Of a stretch of DNA of 63,059 bases, positions 9,343 to 17,458 are shown piece after piece. The position numbers were made by a program, and so were the translations under genes. The stretch's first letter is position 1. Each line of letters opens with the position of its first letter. The stretch is taken from the NCBI GenBank assembly GCA_947631255.1, contig CANRKT010000013.1:1-63059 (forward strand). The letters are read 5' to 3'. The DNA is from an uncultured Enterobacteriaceae bacterium (GTDB lineage Bacteria; Pseudomonadota; Gammaproteobacteria; Enterobacterales; Enterobacteriaceae). Below the pieces are notes generated by a model. It worked only from the letters and a program-made list of their open reading frames with translations. It ran no database searches and had not been told where the DNA came from.

Positions 9343-9828
9343 ATGTCAAACTCTAACCTCCACAAATTGACTCGCGCCGAGTTAGCCGACATCTATGAAA
9401 AATTGGTGCTCTATTACGAGCAGCACCAGGGGCTAACATCTGAACTGTTATCAACCCAGGTTAAAGGATATCGCAAGTTAAAGAGTGGACTTAGTCTACA
9501 AATCCAGCCTTTCTCGACTGAAAAAGAGCTGGCGACATCAACCCTACCTACTGCAGATAACAAGCAAAATCTGATCTGGTTCCATAACGCGAAGAGTAAC
9601 ATTTTAAAGAGTATTTTTTACCATCTGCGAAATGCAGCTGCTCATGCCGATATTGAACGAGTTGCAGGAAACCCGATCTGGTATCACATTGAACATCGTC
9701 ATAAAGGTCAGCTCAAATTCTTCTGCCAGATGAAAAAGACCGACTTCTGGATATTTGTTGACGCAGCTAAAAAACTGAAAAATACAAAAAGCAGCAAAAC
9801 AAAAACAGGGAAAGGAGCCACGGTATGA
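9343..9828 (+). CDS. Small HEPN-like protein, partner of the downstream RT-nitrilase
   Basis: A 161-residue protein whose gene lies between the two halves of pglX. The frame can be read from ATG 9268 inside pglX, but ATG 9343 (MSNSNLHKLTRAELADIYEK) is preferred: it follows the pglX stop by 22 bases and begins a well-formed helical protein; AGGG at 9327-9330 is a modest ribosome site. Residues 94-101 read HLRNAAAH, the R-N-x3-H form (R96, H101) of the HEPN RNase active-site motif, inside a helix. The C-terminus is Lys/Ser/Thr-rich. Its stop overlaps the RT start as ATGA. HEPN proteins are often RNases in defence or toxin-antitoxin systems. Assignment is from the motif only; it could be a non-catalytic accessory of the RT. 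Confidence 0.72.
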   Translation: MSNSNLHKLTRAELADIYEKLVLYYEQHQGLTSELLSTQVKGYRKLKSGLSLQIQPFSTEKELATSTLPTADNKQNLIWFHNAKSNILKSIFYHLRNAAAHADIERVAGNPIWYHIEHRHKGQLKFFCQMKKTDFWIFVDAAKKLKNTKSSKTKTGKGATV

Positions 9829-12827
9829 GTTTCACATTAGAAGATTTAGGTCTCGCCTACCGTAAGGCTAAAGTAGATCTCTATTACTCAACGACTCCGT
9901 CGCTATTTGCCATTGCTGACTACGAGGATAAGCTGCAGGTTAACCTCACTGATTTGCAAGAACGAATCAATGGAGAAGCCCAAGATTGGATACACAACCC
10001 AGATTTCCTGGGAGTTTGGTCTCTGGTCCCTAAAGCCATTAAAACGAAGAAAACAGATGACGGCACAGGACTAATTTTCGCGTCACCTGATGATGAATGG
10101 CAGAAGATAATAGAAGCTGGAAAAGAAGTCACAGCAGAATTCCGTTTGATGGCCTGCTGCTGTTTGGACTTCCATGTCCTTTCAGCTCTTTGGATGCTCA
10201 AGGTGGGTTCCCTTTTTGATAAAAAACTAAGTAGCAATGTCCATGGCAGCCGATTACGTCGTAATCGCCATGATCAAATTAACGAACTAGCACTGGGATC
10301 ATTTACTCCTTACCTCAAACCTTTTCGCGACTGGCGTGATGGTGGCATCAACGCTATGCGTTCAGCACTGCAAGATAAAAAAGAGGTCTTAGCTCTTACT
10401 GCTGATGTGAGCAGTTTTTTCCATGAACTAAATCCTGGCTTTATGCAAGATCCGGCCTTTTTACAACTGATCGGCGTCGAATTGGATCAGAGTCAGACGA
10501 AACTGCATCAATTGTTTATTACTGCACTTGAAGCTTGGGCAAAACTAACACCACTCGGAAAAGGCTTACCCGTTGGTTTGCCAGCCTCTGCTGTTGTTGC
10601 CAATGCCGCACTCTTTAAGCTCGATCAGTTTATCGAACAGCAGGTTGTTCCGCTCTACTATGGTCGCTATGTGGATGACATCCTGTTGGTGATGGAAAAT
10701 ACCAGTAAGATAAAAAATACGCATCAGTTTTGGGATTGGATCTTTAATCGGGATGGCGGCAAAGAGCTATTTAAGTGGGAACATTCTGATAGCTCAAAAG
10801 AACAGGCTATTCTTTTCAAGCCTGATTACCTTGAAACATGCTCCAGTCGTATCGCGTTTACAAACAACAAAAATAAATTATTCGTTCTGTCTGGCGCGGC
10901 TGGTATTGCTTTAGTAAATGCTATCACTGAGCAGATTAATCAACGAGCAAGCGAATGGCGCTCGTTACCCAACCTTCCTGATTCAGCTGAATCAGTGGCA
11001 ACCGATCTGCTTAAAGCAACCAGCCATATTGGTGAACAAGCCGATAATCTTCGTAAAACTGATGCTTTGACACTGCATCGCGCCAGCTTCGCTCTCAATC
11101 TGCGTGACTATGAAGCTTATGAGCGCGATCTTCCGCCTGATTCCTGGAAAGAACACCGCCATGCTTTTTTTGATGCGGTAACAGGTCATTTGCTTACGCC
11201 GATAAAATTCTTCGAACTGGCTCAATACATGCCACGTATCATTCGCATGACTGTCGCTTGTGAAGATTTTAGCTATCTTGGGAAAATGATTAAGGCTCTT
11301 AATAAGCTAACAGAAACGGTCAAAGATCATTGTACTATATCGATTAAGGCTCTTCAGTCTTCTCTTCAATATCAAGAATATGAGTGGTGGAAAACACTTT
11401 TCGAAGCTGTTGCTGAAAGCATTATTTCATCTTTTCCACACAAGCTATGTGCTGAAGGAAAGAATGCCTGGGATGAATTCCGTAATACTTTACAGTTTAA
11501 AAAACACTTAGAATCTAGTCTGTTAAAACTTGTCGGCCACAGTGGCTTACAGGGAGCTCATACCCGACTATTCAGTTACGATCTAGCGCATATTCCACTT
11601 CGCTTCATCGGCCTGCCCAAAGAGATGGTGAGTCAGCGAGGTATCATTGCACGCAGCAAATTAATCACCTCAGATGTACATGAGTTACTTCATGGCGACA
11701 TAGTGGAAGGTATCCGTATTCTCGTCCATTGGCTCAAGTTTAAAAGAGGGATTCCAGCAGGTTTAAATTTTGCTACTCGCCCTTTTAGCCTTAATGAGTT
11801 GTATTTGATAGCACCAGACCCGTTTAATTCGCTTCACTGCGCTAAGCTGAGCCAGGTGATGCAGGCTCTACGCGGTTTTGAGCTGACTGAGCACAAAATG
11901 CCGCATTGGGATAAAGGTAAGAGAGTACTTCAGATCCCTGATGGCGAACCTAAACCTAAGCATACAATCGCGGTATCTAGTTGGGAAACTAGTGGGCCGA
12001 GTTTTGTCGCAGCGGTGATGAACAAACCCGATCCTGATAGTCGTCGCCGCTATCAGCGACTTAGTCGTCTAATCAATGAACTGATCTCCAGACCTGATAA
12101 TAGTGGATATCTCATTTTACCGGAGCTGGCTTTACCGCCGCAGTGGTTTATCCGCATAGCCCACAAACTTAAGGGACGTGGTATTTCATTTATCAGTGGT
12201 GTGGAATATCTGCATGCCCCGAAAAAGCGCGTACGCAATCAGGTTTGGGCCTCGCTGAGTCATGATGGTCTGGGCTTCCCATCTCTGATGCTCTATCGAC
12301 AAGATAAGCAGCGACCTGCATTACATGAAGAACAGGAACTTTTCCGCCTTGCAGGTCTTGAATTAAGCCCTGCCACACAATGGACAAAACCACCGATAGT
12401 GCAGCATGGCGATTTTTGTTTTGCATTAATGATCTGCAGTGAATTAACCAATATTCGATACAGGGCCGATCTGCGCGGTAAAGTCGATGCGTTATTTGTA
12501 CCAGAATGGAACCCTGATACCGACACGTTTAATGCATTGGTGGAATCCGCTGCACTTGATATCCATGCCTACATCATCCAGTGTAATAATCGCCTTTATG
12601 GAGATAGCCGTATTCGTGCACCATACAAAGAACGCTACCAACGCGACTTAATGCGCGTGAAAGGTGGGAATCATGATTACTGCATCACCGGCGAAATTGA
12701 TATAACGGCCTTACGCCAGTTTCAGTCCAGCCACCGTTCACCAGGAAAACCCTTTAAGCCCGTTCCGGATGGATTTGCTCAGGATATGGCATATAGCAGA
12801 AAAGAATTACCGAAAGGAGATTCATAA
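9825..12827 (+). CDS. Defence-associated reverse transcriptase-nitrilase fusion (DRT type 1/UG1-like)
   Basis: A 1000-residue protein with an N-terminal reverse transcriptase and a C-terminal nitrilase-like (carbon-nitrogen hydrolase) domain, the known layout of DRT type 1 (UG1) anti-phage proteins. RT motif A is LTADVSSFF (Asp194), motif B GLPVGLPASAVVANAA near 245-260, and motif C YVDD at 282-285, so the metal-binding aspartates are present. The nitrilase shows LPELALP (Glu767), a candidate lysine in RQDKQRP (Lys828) and MICSE (Cys871), a plausible Glu-Lys-Cys triad. About 450 residues between the domains are unassigned. A strong AAAGGAG sits 7 bases before ATG 9825. The gene overlaps both neighbours by 1-4 bases. 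The product and target of such RTs are not known to me; I infer an antiviral role from family and position. Confidence 0.88.
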   Translation: MSFTLEDLGLAYRKAKVDLYYSTTPSLFAIADYEDKLQVNLTDLQERINGEAQDWIHNPDFLGVWSLVPKAIKTKKTDDGTGLIFASPDDEWQKIIEAGKEVTAEFRLMACCCLDFHVLSALWMLKVGSLFDKKLSSNVHGSRLRRNRHDQINELALGSFTPYLKPFRDWRDGGINAMRSALQDKKEVLALTADVSSFFHELNPGFMQDPAFLQLIGVELDQSQTKLHQLFITALEAWAKLTPLGKGLPVGLPASAVVANAALFKLDQFIEQQVVPLYYGRYVDDILLVMENTSKIKNTHQFWDWIFNRDGGKELFKWEHSDSSKEQAILFKPDYLETCSSRIAFTNNKNKLFVLSGAAGIALVNAITEQINQRASEWRSLPNLPDSAESVATDLLKATSHIGEQADNLRKTDALTLHRASFALNLRDYEAYERDLPPDSWKEHRHAFFDAVTGHLLTPIKFFELAQYMPRIIRMTVACEDFSYLGKMIKALNKLTETVKDHCTISIKALQSSLQYQEYEWWKTLFEAVAESIISSFPHKLCAEGKNAWDEFRNTLQFKKHLESSLLKLVGHSGLQGAHTRLFSYDLAHIPLRFIGLPKEMVSQRGIIARSKLITSDVHELLHGDIVEGIRILVHWLKFKRGIPAGLNFATRPFSLNELYLIAPDPFNSLHCAKLSQVMQALRGFELTEHKMPHWDKGKRVLQIPDGEPKPKHTIAVSSWETSGPSFVAAVMNKPDPDSRRRYQRLSRLINELISRPDNSGYLILPELALPPQWFIRIAHKLKGRGISFISGVEYLHAPKKRVRNQVWASLSHDGLGFPSLMLYRQDKQRPALHEEQELFRLAGLELSPATQWTKPPIVQHGDFCFALMICSELTNIRYRADLRGKVDALFVPEWNPDTDTFNALVESAALDIHAYIIQCNNRLYGDSRIRAPYKERYQRDLMRVKGGNHDYCITGEIDITALRQFQSSHRSPGKPFKPVPDGFAQDMAYSRKELPKGDS

Positions 12828-14560
12828 TGAGCCAGCAAGAAAATAAAAATTTGGGCAAACACTTTTATCGTGCCTCAGTTGCAGATTTTAGTAAAATTCC
12901 AGGAAGCCCGATTGCATATTGGGTTAGTCAAAAAATTACAAATATTTTTAGTAAAGGAAATGCCCTGTCAACTTATTCGAATATTGGTAAGGGTCTCGAC
13001 ACTGGTGACAATAACAGATTTTTAAGAATGTGGTATGAAACCTCAAAATCAGCACAAAAGTGGGTGCCATGCCAAAAGGGAGGTCCGTTTCGAAAGTGGT
13101 ATGGAAATAATGATTTTGTTATTAATTGGGCTGATAATGGAAAAGAATTGAAAGAATTTTCTGGTTCTAATTTGAGGAACTCGCACAATTATTTCCGTTC
13201 TGGCCTGTCATGGACAAGAATCTCTAGCAGTAATACTGCGTTTAGATTTTTCCCTGAAGGTAGTATCTTTGAATCTACAGGGCCATGCTTATTTCCAGAG
13301 AAACTGCCTTTTTATTCTGTTGCAGGATTTTTAAACAGTAAGTTAACATTGACGTTTTTAAAATTTATGGCCCCCACTTTGGACTTTCAAAGTGGCCATA
13401 TTTCTGCACTTCCTATATTGAATTTTGATTGGGATATTTTGGATTCAGAGGATAATGTTAAAAAATGTATCGCCATTGCTAAAAAAGACTGGGATTCCTA
13501 TGAAGGGTCCTGGGAGTTTTCCAGTCCCTTCCTATCTCATTTAGATTGCAACAAGCCCTTACTCAAAGCTAGTTATCAAAATCTTCGAACAGAATGGCAA
13601 AATATAACCTTCGAAATGAAGCGCCTTGAAGAGGAAAATAACCACATATTTATCAACGCCTATGGCCTGCAGGATGAATTGACCCCAGATGTTCCGCTCT
13701 CGGAAATTACTCTCACCTGTAACCCTTATTATCGTTACGGTGGAAACTTAACCGATGAAGAACGCGAGCAGCGCCTACAATCCGACACCATCGTCGAGCT
13801 AATTTCCTACACCATCGGTTGCATGATGGGCCGTTACTCCCTTGATCGTGAAGGGTTAGTTTATGCTGATGCCGGTAACAAAGGTTTTAAAACACTAGTC
13901 GAAGAAGGTGCTTATGCCCGTTTCCCAGCCGACAGCGATGGTATTTTACCAATAACCACTGAAGGTTGGTTTGAAGATGACATTGCCACTCGGGTTGAAG
14001 AGTTTGTCCGCACTGTCTGGGGTGCAGAGCATCTGGAAGAGAATCTACAATTTATTGCCGACAGCCTTTGCTTAGCTGCGATCAAGCCAGTGAAAAAAGG
14101 AGGAGAAACCTCACGCGAGACTATTCGCCGCTATCTCTCGACCCAATTCTTTAAAGATCACTTGAAGACCTACAAAAAACGCCCGATCTACTGGCTATTC
14201 AGTTCAGGTAAAGAGAAAGCCTTTGAATGTCTGGTCTACTTGCATCGCTATAATGAAACCACCCTCCCGCGCATGCGTACCGAGTATGTCACGCCTCTGC
14301 TCGGCCAAATGGACAGCCGTATTGAGCGCCTGCGCCTGCAACAGAATGAAGCAGAAACAGCCGAAGCCAAACGCATCGGTAAAGAGATCGATAGCCTGAC
14401 CAAACAGCTTACCGAGCTGCGTTCTTTTGACGACCAACTCAAACACTATGCTGATATGAAGATCCAGCTCGATCTCGACGATGGTGTTAAGGTCAACTAC
14501 GGCAAGTTCGGTACTTTATTAGCTGAAGTGAAAGCTATCACTGGCGATAAAGCCGAGTAA
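12827..14560 (+). CDS. pglX: BREX PglX, C-terminal half (target recognition and C-terminal domains)
   Basis: A 577-residue protein matching the second half of PglX. After eight unrelated residues it resumes at the sequence expected in an intact PglX (GKHFYRASVADFSKIPGSP at about 9-27) and runs to a coiled-coil-rich end near residues 490-550 and the C-terminus. It has no methyltransferase motifs, so it depends on the upstream half for catalysis. The ATG overlaps the RT stop as TAATG (12825-12829) and has its own strong AAAGGAGA at 12813-12820, so it is built to be translated. The first 700 bases are noticeably richer in A/T than the rest, covering the expected target recognition domain, which suggests exchange of specificity. 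Two-subunit activity is inference. Confidence 0.9.
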   Translation: MSQQENKNLGKHFYRASVADFSKIPGSPIAYWVSQKITNIFSKGNALSTYSNIGKGLDTGDNNRFLRMWYETSKSAQKWVPCQKGGPFRKWYGNNDFVINWADNGKELKEFSGSNLRNSHNYFRSGLSWTRISSSNTAFRFFPEGSIFESTGPCLFPEKLPFYSVAGFLNSKLTLTFLKFMAPTLDFQSGHISALPILNFDWDILDSEDNVKKCIAIAKKDWDSYEGSWEFSSPFLSHLDCNKPLLKASYQNLRTEWQNITFEMKRLEEENNHIFINAYGLQDELTPDVPLSEITLTCNPYYRYGGNLTDEEREQRLQSDTIVELISYTIGCMMGRYSLDREGLVYADAGNKGFKTLVEEGAYARFPADSDGILPITTEGWFEDDIATRVEEFVRTVWGAEHLEENLQFIADSLCLAAIKPVKKGGETSRETIRRYLSTQFFKDHLKTYKKRPIYWLFSSGKEKAFECLVYLHRYNETTLPRMRTEYVTPLLGQMDSRIERLRLQQNEAETAEAKRIGKEIDSLTKQLTELRSFDDQLKHYADMKIQLDLDDGVKVNYGKFGTLLAEVKAITGDKAE

Positions 14561-14570
14561 GTTCAAAAAG

Positions 14571-14602
14571 ATAAAGCGGAGACACTAGTGTCTCCGCTTT
14601 AT
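14571..14602. terminator. Perfect 32-base palindrome between pglX and pglZ
   Basis: Positions 14571-14586 are the exact reverse complement of 14587-14602, with a GC-rich core (GCGGAGACACT) and A/T ends (ATAAAGC / GCTTTAT). It starts 11 bases after the pglX stop. It can act as a bidirectional terminator, a cruciform or a dimeric protein site. The TTTAT on its 3' side is a short U-rich tail, so termination is the simplest reading. Confidence 0.65.
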
Positions 14603-14686
14603 AACTTTGCTCTCACTATCCCCTTGTACAAATCAGTTAGATTAGCTATGGAATGTGGGATTCAGTCACTCATCAACGTTCAGAGT

Positions 14687-14695
14687 TGGTATAAT
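14687..14695 (+). promoter_or_regulatory. Extended -10 promoter candidate for pglZ-brxL
   Basis: TGGTATAAT gives a perfect TATAAT at 14690-14695 with a TG one base upstream, the extended -10 form that can work without a good -35. It lies 74 bases before the pglZ ATG and after the palindrome at 14571. It fits BREX loci being transcribed in more than one unit. No good -35 is visible. Confidence 0.4.
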
Positions 14696-14768
14696 CATCT
14701 TCAACATTACACACTACCGCCGATTCACAGCCATGGTGCTGATGGCTTAATTATTCCGAGACGTACTG

Positions 14769-17372
14769 ATGGATATCACTCAGCTTCAAACTGGGCTTAA
14801 CAACAAATTCACCGCAGATCGGATTGTTTTCTGGCACGACCCAGAACAGAGCTTTACTGCACAGCTTACAGAGCTCGCCATACTGTGGAACGGGTTGCCA
14901 GTAACAGTGCTCAATATGGCAGAGCAGTCACAGCTTCAAACTCGCAAACGTATTGAAATCGATGAACCCATGCAGGGGTTCCTTCTCTACTGGCCCAGTT
15001 CAGAACCATCACCAGCTAAAGACTGGTTGCTCGATATACGTCGTTATAGCACCACTTTTTATGCTGATGCAGCCTCAATTCTGCTTAATGACCTCGGCCT
15101 CGCCAATATGGCGCTGCGCGACCACATCGCGTCACGTAAAAGCTTTTTCGCCAACAAAGAACGTACTGCAGCCTTTAAACGTCGCCTGGACGGCCGTGGC
15201 GGTATAGAAGATCCGCTATCACTTGATATGAAGATGATAAGTGTCGTGCTGGCCTGTCATGCTCAGATTGCCGAAATAATGAAAAGCATTGGCGATCGAT
15301 TACTTGAGAATGCTGAAACCGCTCTTGTTCCGCTAGAACAGCATGGATTGCTGCCTGGATTTTGGCATTTAATGAACCTTGAATATGGATACCACATAGC
15401 TGAAGGGACAGAACCGTCACTACGCGAACTGATTCGTAAGTTACTAGTGAGTGAATGCTACGAACAGCTTGATACCAAAGAGCGCCCTGTCTGGCTACAG
15501 TCACAACTATTAGCCACTCCCACCGGACGTGCGAATGCTATGGCTCTGCTATCTGGTTGGCGTGATTCTAACCAGTACAGCAGCAATTTTGCCGACATAT
15601 CTGCACAGGTAGCGGATCAGCTCGAACTTGCTTCACGCCTGACAGCGCAAGATATCTGGCTCTGGGGAGAAGTCGAAGGCTTTGAAGCGGTCGAACAAGG
15701 TTTGATCCGTGAGCTGATATCTGGATTAAACAACGGTGACTTGAAACTGAATCGAGTAGAGTTTGCCCAACTAATCTCTCGTCGTCGACATGGATTCTGG
15801 GCCAGAACTGTACCTAAATATGCATATATTTACCAGGCGCTGCAACAAGCTGAATTGTTGCTAGAACTACGCCGTTCGAAACCGGATGGTTTTCATTACA
15901 CTTCAGCGCAAGAAATGTATCTTGCCTATGAAGCTGAATTGTTCCAGTTTGATGCAGCCTATCGCCTGTTTAATGAAGCGCTATTACATCTGCAAGGACA
16001 ATCGGTAGAAGTGCTGGCAGTACTGGCCAGTAAAATCGAAGATTTGTATGTGAACTGGTATCTGTACCAACTGGGACTGACATGGGATGGCTTGCTAGTT
16101 AAAGAGCAGTTGCTTGATAACTGGCAACTTGGCCTCCCTTCTCAGCATCGCTTCTATGATACAGTCATAAAACAACGCTTTGCCCAAAGCGGTGTCAAGC
16201 GCCAGTTTGTTATTATCAGTGATGCCTTGCGCTATGAAGTTGCTCATGAGCTCCAGGGACAGATAAATGAAGCCAAGCGCTTCACTGCGCAGCTCAAGAG
16301 CCAGCTCGGGGTACTACCTAGCTACACGCAACTTGGCATGGCCGCCTTACTCCCACATCAGCAACTGGACTATGCCGCTACCAACTCAACAGTATTAGTA
16401 GATGGACAGAGCAGCGCGGGTTTAGAAAATCGCAGCACTATTCTAAGTAAGGTAGGTGGTATAGCGATTTCGGCCAAAAGTCTGCTGAGCTGGACCCGGG
16501 CAGAAGCTAACGAGGCGGTTGGTGACGCAAAGGTAATCTACGTCTATCACGATGTCATCGATGCTCAGAGTGAATCTCAGAAAAGTGAGCTCAAGACATT
16601 CATTCATGCCCGCCAGGCTATAGACGAACTGAATGGACTCATCAACAAAATTATCAATGGGTTTGGCGTTACTCGCGTAGTTATCACAGCCGATCATGGA
16701 TTCTTATTCCAACAGGCCTCAGTTGAAAACGGGATAAAATCGCCTCTGAAACACGAACCATCTGGAACTCTGGAAGCTTCAAAACGCTATCTCCTTGGTC
16801 GCAATTTACCAACAAACGAAGATGTCTGGCATGGGCAATTGCGTAATGTTGTTGGTGGTAACTCTGATGTGGAATTCTGGCTTCCGAAAGGAGTGAGCCG
16901 TTTCCATTTTGTTGGTGGAGCCCGCTTCGTCCATGGTGGTGCAATGTTGCAAGAGGTCTGTGTTCCAATACTTGAAGTACAAGAGCTTCGTGGCAAGAAA
17001 CAAGCTCTACATGAAAAAACCAAAGTCGACATAGTTCCGGCATACCACCCCATTAAGCTGGTAAATGTGATCGATAAAATCCGCTTCCTGCAGACCGATG
17101 CCGTCGATGAACGTCATAAATCAAGAATGGTTCGTTTCTCGGTGGTAGATAGTTCAGAACAAACCGTGTCAGCTATTGAGAAGCTACTCTTTGAAGCGAC
17201 TTCAAGTAATCTCGATCAGCGCCAGCAAGACGTGCGTTTAAAACTGACCGGTGCGCAATTTGACCGCAAGGCGCAGTATCAATTGCTGCTCGTTGATGAT
17301 GAGGATGGTATTGAAATGGCACGCTATCCAGTCACTATTGATTTGGCAATCCAGGATGAATTCGGTTTTTAA
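14769..17372 (+). CDS. pglZ: BREX protein PglZ (alkaline-phosphatase superfamily)
   Basis: An 867-residue PglZ-domain protein, a signature gene of BREX. The alkaline-phosphatase-like core shows FVIISDALRYEVAHEL at about residues 479-494 and VITADHGFLF near 637-646, the two metal-binding motifs of the family. The N-terminal half is helical and has FWHDPEQSF near residue 22, typical of type I PglZ. PglZ enzymes are predicted or shown to be metal-dependent phosphodiesterases and are required for BREX defence. The gap of 208 bases to pglX holds a palindrome and a promoter candidate. brxL starts 86 bases downstream and probably shares its transcript. Confidence 0.95.
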   Translation: MDITQLQTGLNNKFTADRIVFWHDPEQSFTAQLTELAILWNGLPVTVLNMAEQSQLQTRKRIEIDEPMQGFLLYWPSSEPSPAKDWLLDIRRYSTTFYADAASILLNDLGLANMALRDHIASRKSFFANKERTAAFKRRLDGRGGIEDPLSLDMKMISVVLACHAQIAEIMKSIGDRLLENAETALVPLEQHGLLPGFWHLMNLEYGYHIAEGTEPSLRELIRKLLVSECYEQLDTKERPVWLQSQLLATPTGRANAMALLSGWRDSNQYSSNFADISAQVADQLELASRLTAQDIWLWGEVEGFEAVEQGLIRELISGLNNGDLKLNRVEFAQLISRRRHGFWARTVPKYAYIYQALQQAELLLELRRSKPDGFHYTSAQEMYLAYEAELFQFDAAYRLFNEALLHLQGQSVEVLAVLASKIEDLYVNWYLYQLGLTWDGLLVKEQLLDNWQLGLPSQHRFYDTVIKQRFAQSGVKRQFVIISDALRYEVAHELQGQINEAKRFTAQLKSQLGVLPSYTQLGMAALLPHQQLDYAATNSTVLVDGQSSAGLENRSTILSKVGGIAISAKSLLSWTRAEANEAVGDAKVIYVYHDVIDAQSESQKSELKTFIHARQAIDELNGLINKIINGFGVTRVVITADHGFLFQQASVENGIKSPLKHEPSGTLEASKRYLLGRNLPTNEDVWHGQLRNVVGGNSDVEFWLPKGVSRFHFVGGARFVHGGAMLQEVCVPILEVQELRGKKQALHEKTKVDIVPAYHPIKLVNVIDKIRFLQTDAVDERHKSRMVRFSVVDSSEQTVSAIEKLLFEATSSNLDQRQQDVRLKLTGAQFDRKAQYQLLLVDDEDGIEMARYPVTIDLAIQDEFGF

Positions 17373-17458
17373 TGGCTCGCAAAATAGCGATCCTGCGGAT
17401 GTGATAAGTAAATTCTAATGTTGGGTGCCAGCTAATCAGTACCCGGGAGCAATACCAG

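Noticed and set aside
14588-14800. 70-residue open frame between pglX and pglZ
   Set aside because: It begins inside the palindrome, overlaps the start of pglZ, has no ribosome site and no recognisable domain.
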